Shown here: piece by piece, positions 41,921 through 49,457 of the stretch | How the letters are laid out: each line of letters opens with the position of its first letter | Numbering within the stretch: the first letter of the stretch is position 1 | Assembly: GCF_044755465.1 (NCBI RefSeq) | Contig: NZ_JBIVRB010000007.1 | Span: forward strand, 62,001 to 126,000 | DNA length: 64,000 nucleotides | Origin: Peterkaempfera sp044755465 | Lineage (GTDB): Bacteria; Actinomycetota; Actinomycetes; Streptomycetales; Streptomycetaceae | Reading direction: 5' to 3' | Translations under genes and position numbers: made by a program | The notes under the pieces: model-generated | The model's database searches: none | What the model was told of the DNA's origin: nothing | What the model saw: only the letters and a program-made list of their open reading frames with translations

Positions 41921-42811
41921 ATGACCGACGTACTCCCCGCCCCGGCGCTCCGCGCCCAGCCCACCCCGGCCGCCCGCGCGGCCCGCCGCCGCACGGTGCT
42001 GCACTGGATCGCCGTGCACGCCCTGGGCATCGCCGCCGCGCTGTTCTTCCTGCTGCCGTTCGTCTTCCTCCTCCTCACCTCGCTGATGACCGACCAGCAG
42101 GCGCTCACCGCCGACCTGTGGCCGCACCACTGGATGTGGGGCAACTACACCAAGGTGTGGCACACCCCGGGCTTCCTCACCTGGTGGCGCAACACCCTGC
42201 TGTACGCGGGCCTCGGCACGGTGCTGACCATCCTCTCCAGCCTCCCGGTCGCCTACGCGCTCGCCAAGTTCCGCTTCCGGGGGCGGCGGATCGCGCTGAT
42301 GGCCGTGATCTCGATGATGATGCTCCCGCCGCAGGTCGTCGTGATCCCGATGTACCTCTTCTGGGCCAAGCAGCTGCATCTGTCCGGCTCCCTGTGGCCG
42401 CTGATCATCCCGATGGCCTTCGGTGACGCCTTCTCCATCTTCCTGCTGCGGCAGTTCCTGCTGACCATCCCCCGGGAGTACCTGGAGGCGGCCCGGATCG
42501 ACGGGTGCGGCGAGCTGCGCACCCTGCTCAGGGTGGTCGTGCCGATGGCCAGGCCGGCCATCGCCGCCGTCGCCCTCTTCCAGTTCTTCTTCTGCTGGAA
42601 CGACTACTTCGGCCCGCAGATCTACGCGGGCGAGAACGAGAAGGCCTGGACCCTCTCCTACGGCCTGGAGTCCTTCAAGGCCGCCCACCACACCAACTGG
42701 AATCTGACGATGGCCGCGACCCTGCTGGTCATGGCGCCCGTCATCGTCCTCTTCTTCTTCGCACAGAAGGCCTTCATCGAAGGCGTGACACTGACAGGGG
42801 TCAAGGGCTGA
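41921..42811 (+). CDS. csnG: ABC transporter permease CsnG
   Basis: A 296-aa MalG-type permease with six helices (first: ALGIAAALFFLLPFVFLLLTSLM). The EAA loop is YLEAARIDGCGELRTLLRVVVPM. The segment ISMMMLPPQVVVIPMYLFW is typical of sugar permeases. It starts 16 nt after csnF and ends 1 nt before csnH, within one transcription unit. Confidence 0.9.
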   Translation: MTDVLPAPALRAQPTPAARAARRRTVLHWIAVHALGIAAALFFLLPFVFLLLTSLMTDQQALTADLWPHHWMWGNYTKVWHTPGFLTWWRNTLLYAGLGTVLTILSSLPVAYALAKFRFRGRRIALMAVISMMMLPPQVVVIPMYLFWAKQLHLSGSLWPLIIPMAFGDAFSIFLLRQFLLTIPREYLEAARIDGCGELRTLLRVVVPMARPAIAAVALFQFFFCWNDYFGPQIYAGENEKAWTLSYGLESFKAAHHTNWNLTMAATLLVMAPVIVLFFFAQKAFIEGVTLTGVKG

Positions 42812-42812
42812 C

Positions 42813-44114
42813 ATGTCCACCACCTCCCCCGGTTCGCTGAAGCTCGCCGTCGTCGGCGGCGGCTCCACGTACACCCCGGAACTCATCGACGGCTTCGCCC
42901 GGCTGCGCGACACCCTCCCCCTGGGCGAACTCGTGCTGGTCGACCCGGCTGCCGACCGGCTGGAACTCGTGGGCGGCCTCGCCCGGCGGATCTTCGCCAA
43001 GCAGGGCCACACCGCGACCATAACCACCACCTCCGACATCGACGCCGCCGTGGACGGCGCGCACGCCGTGCTGCTCCAGCTGCGCGTCGGCGGCCAGGCC
43101 GCCCGGGGCCGCGACGAGACCTGGCCGCTGGAGTGCGGCTGCGTCGGCCAGGAGACCACCGGCGCCGGCGGGCTGGCCAAGGCGCTGCGCACCGTACCGG
43201 TGGTGCTGGACATCGCGGAGCGGGTCCGCCGGGCCAACCCGGACGCCTGGATCGTCGACTTCACCAACCCGGTCGGCATCGTCACCCGCGCCCTGCAGAC
43301 CGCCGGGCACCGGGCGGTCGGGCTCTGCAACGTCGCCATCGGCTTCCAGCGCAGGTTCGCCGCCCTGCTGGGCGTGGCGCCGGAGCGCGTCCGGCTGGAC
43401 CACGTCGGCCTCAACCACCTCACCTGGGAGCGCGGCGTCACCCTGCTGGACGCCCCCGGCGGCGAGAGCGGCCGCGAGGTGCTGCCCGAGCTGCTGGCGG
43501 CGCACGGCGCGGCCGTCGCGGCGGACATCGACCTGCCGCTCGACCTGGTCCGCCGGCTCGGCGTCGTGCCCTCGTACTACCTGCGCTACTTCTACCAGCA
43601 CGACACCGTGGTCCAGGAGCTGCTGGCCAAGGGCTCCCGGGCGGCCGAGGTCGCCGCCATCGAGCGGCAGCTGCTGGAGATGTACGCCGACCCGGCGCTG
43701 GACGAGAAGCCGCAGCTGCTCGCCAAGCGCGGCGGCGCCTACTACTCCGAGGCGGCGGTGGCCCTGGTGGCGGCGCTGCTCGGCAGTGACAGCGGGTCGG
43801 TGCAGGTCGTCAACGTCCGCAACGACGGCACGCTGCCCTTCCTGCCCGCCGACGCGGTGGTGGAGGTCCCCGCCCTGGTGGACGCCACCGGCGTCCGGCC
43901 GCTGCCGCAGCGCCCGGTGGACCCGCTGTACGCGGGCCTGATCGCCCATGTCACCGCGTACGAGCAACTGGCGCTCCAGGCCGCGCTGCACGGCGGCCGC
44001 GACCGGGTGTTCGACGCGCTGCTCGCCCATCCGCTGGTCGGCCAGCTGGAGCTGGCCGACCAGCTGACGGACCGGCTGCTCGCCCACAACCGAGCCCATC
44101 TGGCCTGGGCATGA
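42813..44114 (+). CDS. csnH: GH4 glycosidase CsnH (6-phospho-beta-glycosidase type)
   Basis: A 433-aa NAD- and metal-dependent GH4 enzyme. The N-terminal Rossmann fold has LAVVGGGSTYTPELIDGF. LQLRVGGQAARGRDE, the CNV metal-site Cys (VGLCNVAIGFQRR) and the VGLNHLTWERG motif follow. GH4 enzymes use a transient C3-ketone mechanism. In this operon a phosphorylated or free glucosamine disaccharide is the likely substrate, with the downstream kinase acting before or after it. ATG at 42813 is 1 nt after the csnG stop. Confidence 0.92.
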   Translation: MSTTSPGSLKLAVVGGGSTYTPELIDGFARLRDTLPLGELVLVDPAADRLELVGGLARRIFAKQGHTATITTTSDIDAAVDGAHAVLLQLRVGGQAARGRDETWPLECGCVGQETTGAGGLAKALRTVPVVLDIAERVRRANPDAWIVDFTNPVGIVTRALQTAGHRAVGLCNVAIGFQRRFAALLGVAPERVRLDHVGLNHLTWERGVTLLDAPGGESGREVLPELLAAHGAAVAADIDLPLDLVRRLGVVPSYYLRYFYQHDTVVQELLAKGSRAAEVAAIERQLLEMYADPALDEKPQLLAKRGGAYYSEAAVALVAALLGSDSGSVQVVNVRNDGTLPFLPADAVVEVPALVDATGVRPLPQRPVDPLYAGLIAHVTAYEQLALQAALHGGRDRVFDALLAHPLVGQLELADQLTDRLLAHNRAHLAWA

Positions 44115-45286
44115 GCCTCGGCGGCGGTACCCGGCAGATCGCGGCGGAGCAGGACGGGGGCGGTGTGGAGCAGAGCATGGAGAACGACCGCAGGGCCGAC
44201 GGCCCGGCGAGGGAAGACACCGTGGGCAATCCGATCGGCGCGGGGACGGTCGGCACCACGGAGCCGGAGCTGGTCTCCGGCGTCCTGGCGGTGGACGCCG
44301 GGAACAGCAAGACCGACGTGGCGCTGGTGACGGCGGACGGCACCGTACTGGGCACCGCACGCGGCGGCGGCTTCACCCCCCATCTGGTCGGCGCCGAGGC
44401 GGCCGTCGCCGGGCTGGCCCCGCTGGTCGCCGCAGCCGCCGCCCAGGCGGGGCTCGACACCGCCGCCGGGATCGGACCACTGGTCACCCACCTCTCCGCC
44501 TGCCTGGCCAACGCCGACCTGCCGGTGGAGGAGCAGCGGTTGCAGCAGGCACTCGCCGCGCGGGGCTGGAGCCGCACGGCGGTGGTGGCCAATGACACCT
44601 TCGCGCTGCTCAGGGCCGGTACGGACGCGCCGCGCGGGGTCGCGGTGGTCTGCGGCGCGGGCATCAACTGCGCCGGGCTGCTGCCGGACGGCCGCACCGC
44701 GCGCTTCCCGGCGCTGGGCACCATCACCGGGGACTGGGGCGGCGGCAGCGGGCTGGCGCTCGAAGTGATGTGGTGGTCGGTACGGGCCGAGGACGGGCGG
44801 GGTCCGGCCACCGCGCTGGCCGCCGCGACCGCCGGATACTTCGGGCTGCCGTCGGCGACCGCCGTGGCGGAGGCGGTGCACCTGGGCCGGCTTGCGGAGG
44901 TGCGGCTGCACGAGCTGGTGCCGCTGCTGTTCGCGGCGGCGGAGGGCGGCGACCGGGTGGCCCTCGATCTGGTGGAGCGGCAGGCCGAGGAGGTCGCCCG
45001 GCTCGCGTTGGTCGCCCTGCGCCGCCTGGAGCTCCTGGACGCCCCCGCCGATGTGGTGCTGGGCGGCGGGGTGCTGGCCTCCCGGCAGCCGCTGCTGCTG
45101 GACGCCGTCCGGGCGCGACTGGCCGCCGGGGCGCCGCTGGCCGTACCGCGCGTGGTCACCACGCCGCCGGTGGTCGGCGCCGCCCTGCTGGGCCTGGACC
45201 ACCTGGCCGTCGAGGGGCTGGGCGGCGGCCCGGCCGCGCAGCAGCGGCTGCGCGCCTCGTACGCCGGGCGGCGGCCCGCCGCCTGA
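44111..45286 (+). CDS. csnK: Sugar kinase CsnK (BadF/BadG/N-acetylglucosamine kinase family)
   Basis: A 391-aa ASKHA-fold kinase. Phosphate-1 motif VLAVDAGNSKTDVALV (about 58-73), phosphate-2 region VVCGAGINCAG, the GDWGGGSGLALE segment and an adenosine motif (VVLGGGVLASRQ). By operon context it phosphorylates glucosamine or its oligomers. The ATG at 44111 overlaps the csnH stop (ATGA) but gives a 50-residue polar leader. The in-frame ATG at 44177 has GGAG at good spacing and may be the true start. Confidence 0.88.
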   Translation: MSLGGGTRQIAAEQDGGGVEQSMENDRRADGPAREDTVGNPIGAGTVGTTEPELVSGVLAVDAGNSKTDVALVTADGTVLGTARGGGFTPHLVGAEAAVAGLAPLVAAAAAQAGLDTAAGIGPLVTHLSACLANADLPVEEQRLQQALAARGWSRTAVVANDTFALLRAGTDAPRGVAVVCGAGINCAGLLPDGRTARFPALGTITGDWGGGSGLALEVMWWSVRAEDGRGPATALAAATAGYFGLPSATAVAEAVHLGRLAEVRLHELVPLLFAAAEGGDRVALDLVERQAEEVARLALVALRRLELLDAPADVVLGGGVLASRQPLLLDAVRARLAAGAPLAVPRVVTTPPVVGAALLGLDHLAVEGLGGGPAAQQRLRASYAGRRPAA

Positions 45287-45306
45287 CCTCGCCCGCCACG
45301 GCCGAA

Positions 45307-45375
45307 CGGAGCGCCCCGCCCCACTGCCCGCCCCACTGCCCGCCCCCCGGCGCGGGCCGGCGGCGGGGCGCTCCG
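45307..45375 (+). terminator. csn operon terminator
   Basis: A 14-bp perfect stem (CGGAGCGCCCCGCC / GGCGGGGCGCTCCG) starts 21 nt after the csnK stop. Its 41-nt loop contains two tandem ccactgcccgcc units. Confidence 0.8.
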
Positions 45376-45647
45376 GCGCACGTGCCCCGGCGGTCGAGTC
45401 GCACCACGCGCCCCTGTGGTGGCTGCTCCCCGGACCGTGAGCGGGCCGCCCCGCCTCCCGCCGTCCGCCGGGAACCACCGCCGGGGCCCGGGGCGTCGTC
45501 TGATCACGGAACATCCGGGGTTGCCCGCTTGGTCGAAGCTCAAGTCCAGCGCAATTCCGGTGTCGCTGTCGTACCTGGTGGCCATACTGCTGGCGGAGGG
45601 GCCGAAACCCCTCCTGCCTGGCGGTCCGCAGGGGAGGGGTGGGGTGT
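45376..45647. other. Leader region of the GlnX-PknG locus
   Basis: This 272-bp region presumably carries the promoter of the seven-gene locus. A perfect GGAGGGG-ccgaaa-CCCCTCC hairpin lies at 45595-45614, 33 nt before the GTG. No confident -35/-10 pair was found. Confidence 0.45.
45595..45614 (+). promoter_or_regulatory. Perfect 7-bp hairpin in the 5' leader of the glnX-like gene
   Basis: GGAGGGG (45595-45601), loop ccgaaa, CCCCTCC (45608-45614). It could modulate translation or act as an attenuator; the ribosome site region downstream is also GGGGAGGGG-rich (45631-45639). Confidence 0.5.
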
Positions 45648-47084
45648 GTGACGAGCACACAGACGCAGGCCGGTTCCCCGGTCGGCGCGCCGAGTGGGCC
45701 CGGCGGCCGGGGAGCACCGGTCCGCCGGCCGACGGCGTTCGCCGAGGCGTGGCGCCGGCTGCCGCAGGTGGCGCGCACCGCGCCGGGGCGGCTGCGCGTC
45801 GCGGGGCTGGTGCTGACCGTGCTGGTGCTGGCGTTCGGCGCGGTGACGGGGTGGCAGGTCGACCGGCGGGCACGGGCGGCCGACCATCTGGTGGAGGTCA
45901 GCCAGCCGCTGAGCCAGGACGCGGCGGAGATCTACCGCTCGCTGGCCGACGCGGACACCACCGCCGCGACCGGGTTCCTGCTGGCCGGGAGCGAGCCCAA
46001 GGCCGTTCGGGAGCGCTATGAACAGGATCTGGACCGCGCCTCGCGCCTGCTGACACAGGCGGCCGCCCGCACCACGGCGTCGTCCGGGAGCCAGCAGTGG
46101 CTGACCGCGCTCAATGAGCAGCTCCCGGTCTACGCGGGCCTGGTGGAGACCGCCCGGTCCTACAACCGCTCGGGGCTGCCGCTCGGCGGCGCCTATCTGC
46201 GCTTCGCCTCGGCCCTGATGCAGCAGCGCGACCAGTTGGCCCCCGACGACCGCTACAAGGCGCACGGCATGCTGGCGGCCGCGCAGCAGCTGTACGAGGC
46301 GCAGAACCGGCAGGTGCGGCAGGACTACGCCGACGCGCGGGCTGTGCCGTACGCCTCGATCCTGCTCGGGGTGCTGGCGCTGGCGGCGCTGGTCCGGTTC
46401 CAGTGGCTGCTCTTCCGGCGGACCAACCGGGTGTTCAACCCCGGCCTGCTGGGCGCCTCGGCGGCGGTCGCGGCGGCGCTGCTCTGGGTGCTGGTCGGCC
46501 ACGGGGTGGCCCGATCGGACCTCGCGGCCAGCGACCGGGGCGGCGCGGCGCCGCTGCGGGCGCTGGACCAGGCCCGCATCCAGGCGCTGCAGTGCCGGGG
46601 GGCGGAGAACCTCAACCTGGTGGCGCGCGGCTCCACCACCGCCTACGCCGAGCGCTGGCAGGCGGTCAGCACCCAGCTGGCGGGCAGTCGGGGCGACGGT
46701 TCCGGCGGCACTCTGAGCCAGGCGCTGTCGCTGACGTCCGGTGACCCGGCGAGCAGGTCCCAGGTGCAGGCCGCCGTGGCCGACTTCCGCAGCTGGGACG
46801 GGTTGCACGACACCGCAGCCGCCGCCAACGACAAGGGCGAGTACACGACGGCGGTGAACGACACGGTGGGGCAGGGCAAGGCGCCGACCACCGAAGCCGC
46901 CTTCGAGCGGATGGACCACAGCCTGGCGGCGGCGGTCGAGCACGAGCAGCAGGACTTCCTGGCGGCGGCCGACAACGGCCGCGACGCGGTCACCGGGCTG
47001 GCAGTGGGCGCGAGTGTGCTCGCGGTGCTCGCCGCCGCCGGGGCACTGCTGGGCATCGGCCGCCGACTGGCCGAGTACCGGTGA
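45648..47084 (+). CDS. GlnX-like multi-pass membrane sensor protein
   Basis: A 478-aa integral membrane protein with four predicted helices: about 53-73 (VAGLVLTVLVLAFGAVTG), 228-250 (SILLGVLALAALVRFQWLLF), 262-285 (LLGASAAVAAALLWVLVGHG) and 452-472 (GLAVGASVLAVLAAAGALLG). The two loops between helices 1-2 (about 155 aa) and 3-4 (about 165 aa) are helix-rich and probably extracytoplasmic sensor bundles. Position immediately before a GlnH-like lipoprotein and near pknG matches mycobacterial GlnX, which relays GlnH ligand binding to PknG. GTG at 45648 follows a GGGGAGGGG stretch; GTG at 45639 is also in frame. Confidence 0.82.
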   Translation: MTSTQTQAGSPVGAPSGPGGRGAPVRRPTAFAEAWRRLPQVARTAPGRLRVAGLVLTVLVLAFGAVTGWQVDRRARAADHLVEVSQPLSQDAAEIYRSLADADTTAATGFLLAGSEPKAVRERYEQDLDRASRLLTQAAARTTASSGSQQWLTALNEQLPVYAGLVETARSYNRSGLPLGGAYLRFASALMQQRDQLAPDDRYKAHGMLAAAQQLYEAQNRQVRQDYADARAVPYASILLGVLALAALVRFQWLLFRRTNRVFNPGLLGASAAVAAALLWVLVGHGVARSDLAASDRGGAAPLRALDQARIQALQCRGAENLNLVARGSTTAYAERWQAVSTQLAGSRGDGSGGTLSQALSLTSGDPASRSQVQAAVADFRSWDGLHDTAAAANDKGEYTTAVNDTVGQGKAPTTEAAFERMDHSLAAAVEHEQQDFLAAADNGRDAVTGLAVGASVLAVLAAAGALLGIGRRLAEYR

Positions 47085-47095
47085 GGGGGATCGGG

Positions 47096-48043
47096 ATGGC
47101 ACAGATGAGACTGCCGCGCCGGGCACGGCGCTCGGCGGCGGCGCTCGCGATGGCGCTGGCGCTGGCCGGCTGCGCGTCACCGGCGCGGCCCGCGGCGGCG
47201 CCGGTGACGCGCAGCGCACCCGCCGCCGCAGTACAGGCCGCCGCCGACGGCTGCACCACGGGGAACATGCCCCGGAGCGTGCCCCCCAGTACCGACGACA
47301 GCGGGCCCAAGGTCCAGGAGATCAAAAGGCGCCGCCATCTGATCGCCGGGGTCGACCAGAACAGCTTCGGCTGGGGCTACCGCAATCCCGCCAGCGGCAA
47401 CTTCGAGGGCTTCGACATCGACCTGGTGCACGCCATCGCCGACGCGATCCTGGGCGAACCGGGGGCCGAGGTGCAGTTCAAGACCGTGCCCACGGCCAAA
47501 CGGTGGGACGCGATCAAGTCCGGCGACGTCGACCTGATCGTCCGTACCGTGTCGATCGCCTGCGACCGGCTGGGCGATGTCGCCTTCTCCACCCCCTACT
47601 TCGAGGCGGGGCAGCAGATCATCGTCCCCCGGTCCTCCGGGGCGCGGACGGTCGACCAGGCGCTCCACGGCAAGACGGTCTGCGCCGCCGACGGCTCGAC
47701 GGCGCAGGACGAGCTCAAGCGGGACGCGCACGGCGCCACCGTCCGCCTGGTGGACAACCAGCTGGACTGCCTGGTGCTGATGCAACTGGGCAAGGTCGAC
47801 GCCACCATGACCGACAACGCGCTCGGCGCCGGGCAGGTCGCCCAGGACCCCACCGTGCACCTGATCGGCGAACCGCTCACCGACGAGCCGTACGGTGTGG
47901 CCATGAAGAAGAGCGACACCGATCTGGTGGCCCGGGTCAACCAGGTGCTGGAGGACTACCGGCACGGCGGCTGGCAGCGGAGCTACCACCACTGGCTGGA
48001 GCCGTACCTGGGGCCGTCGGCCGGACCGCCGAAGGCGCGGTAA
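47096..48043 (+). CDS. glnH: GlnH-like amino-acid-binding lipoprotein
   Basis: A 315-aa family-3 solute-binding protein. Signal peptide with lipobox LAGC, then a Pro/Ala-rich tether and the binding domain from about 75. Typical segments: FEGFDIDLVHAIADAIL, the DLIVRTVSIACDR ligand Arg region, VAFSTPYFEAGQQIIVP and EPYGVAMKK. GlnH of mycobacteria binds Asp/Glu and signals through GlnX to PknG; no ABC permease is adjacent here either, so a sensory role is likelier than transport. ATG at 47096 has a GAGGGGG site; the GTG at 47081 overlaps the upstream stop. Confidence 0.88.
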   Translation: MAQMRLPRRARRSAAALAMALALAGCASPARPAAAPVTRSAPAAAVQAAADGCTTGNMPRSVPPSTDDSGPKVQEIKRRRHLIAGVDQNSFGWGYRNPASGNFEGFDIDLVHAIADAILGEPGAEVQFKTVPTAKRWDAIKSGDVDLIVRTVSIACDRLGDVAFSTPYFEAGQQIIVPRSSGARTVDQALHGKTVCAADGSTAQDELKRDAHGATVRLVDNQLDCLVLMQLGKVDATMTDNALGAGQVAQDPTVHLIGEPLTDEPYGVAMKKSDTDLVARVNQVLEDYRHGGWQRSYHHWLEPYLGPSAGPPKAR

Positions 48044-48089
48044 CTTCCGTAGGACGTACGAGCACACGGGGAGTCGAGGAAGGCGGGGC

Positions 48090-49436
48090 ATGGCGCTGAC
48101 GGGACCTGCGGGCCCGGTGATGAACCGGGAGGAGGTGGACCGCGCTCTGGTACGGCTGGGCGCGGAGCGCGACGCGATCGAGGCGGCGCTGCTCGCGTTG
48201 CAGGACCACCCCGGCCGACGGCTGCTGGACGGCGCCGAGCTGACCGGGCGCACCGCCGAGCGCTGGACCGTCGTCGAGCAGGGCGGCGCGCTGCTCTGGT
48301 CGCTCTTCGACCGGTACGCCGAGGCACTGGCCGCCGCCCGCGCGGTGCGCTCGCGCCGCACCCGGCCCGGCCAGGCCGAGCTGGTGGAGCTCACCGAACT
48401 GCTCCAGGGCGCCGGGGTCACCGTCTCCGGCGGCCAACTGCCGGACGCCACCAGGGGGCTGGCCGGCCCGGCGCGGCTGAGCGAGCAACTGAGCCTCGCC
48501 CAGCTGGTCGAGCGGATGAACGCCTGGTACGCGGCGGTGATCGACGTGGTGGCGGCGGCGGACGCGGTCTGGTCCGCGCTGCCCGCCCGGATAGACCTGC
48601 TCGTGGCCGAGCTGCAACGGGTGCGGGCGCTGGCCCGCTCGGTGGGAGTGGGCCCCGGGGTGCACCCGGCGGGGGACGCGCTGGAGCAGCTGGGCGGGGA
48701 ACTGCTCGCGCTGCGCGGCGAGGTGCTCTCCGATCCGCTGTCGCTCTGGGAGCCCGCCGGGGACCGCCCCGAGGAGCCGCGCGGCGCGGCCGCCGGGACG
48801 GTGGACACCGGCCGGTTCGACCGGGCGGCCCGGGAGTTGGACGGCATCCGGGTGGAGCTGGAGGCGCTGCTGCGGCTGCGCGACGAGGCGGAGGAGCGGT
48901 TGCAGCAGGTCGGCGAGGTGCTGGCCCGAGCCGACGCCACACTGGCCGAGGCGCGCCGGGCGCGCGGCGAGGTGCTGGCCAAGATAGCCGCGACCGAGGT
49001 GCCGGCGGTGCCCGGCCCGGCGTCGGCGCTGCGGGAGCGGATCGCGGCGGCGGCCGAGCTGCGGCACCACGGCCAGTGGCACCGGCTGGCGCCGCTGCTG
49101 GACTCGCTGGAGGACGCGGCGGACAAGGAGCTGCTGCGGGCGCGGCACTCGCTGACCTCGGTGACCCGGCCGCTCGCCGTCCGGGCGGAGCTGCGCGGCC
49201 GGCTGGACGCCTACCGGGCGATGGGCGCCCGGCTGGGGCTGGCCGAGGACCCGGAGATCACCGAGCGGTACGAGAAGGCGCGCCGGCTGCTGTGGAGCGC
49301 GCCGTGCGACCTGCGGGCCGCGGAGTCGGCGGTGGGGCGCTACCAGCAGGCGCTGCGCCCGGTGTCGGAACCGGCCGCCGGCTCGGCGGCCGGGAGTGCG
49401 GACGGGCAGCCGTCCGACGGACGGCCTGCGGACTAG
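48090..49436 (+). CDS. Helical/coiled-coil protein of the PknG locus
   Basis: A 448-aa soluble protein without known motifs. It is Ala/Leu/Glu/Arg-rich and almost wholly helical by appearance. Long heptad-like stretches lie at about 10-45, 165-215 and 240-300 (for example RVELEALLRLRDEAEERLQQVGEVLARADATLAEARRARGEVLA). The C-terminal 20 residues are Gly/Ser-rich. It lies 46 nt after glnH and 21 nt before pknG in the same direction, so it is likely an adaptor or scaffold linking sensor and kinase. I do not recognise a family. ATG at 48090 is 20 nt after GGAAGG-type purines. Confidence 0.75.
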   Translation: MALTGPAGPVMNREEVDRALVRLGAERDAIEAALLALQDHPGRRLLDGAELTGRTAERWTVVEQGGALLWSLFDRYAEALAAARAVRSRRTRPGQAELVELTELLQGAGVTVSGGQLPDATRGLAGPARLSEQLSLAQLVERMNAWYAAVIDVVAAADAVWSALPARIDLLVAELQRVRALARSVGVGPGVHPAGDALEQLGGELLALRGEVLSDPLSLWEPAGDRPEEPRGAAAGTVDTGRFDRAARELDGIRVELEALLRLRDEAEERLQQVGEVLARADATLAEARRARGEVLAKIAATEVPAVPGPASALRERIAAAAELRHHGQWHRLAPLLDSLEDAADKELLRARHSLTSVTRPLAVRAELRGRLDAYRAMGARLGLAEDPEITERYEKARRLLWSAPCDLRAAESAVGRYQQALRPVSEPAAGSAAGSADGQPSDGRPAD

Positions 49437-49457
49437 CGGGCGAGGGGGATGGAGCTC

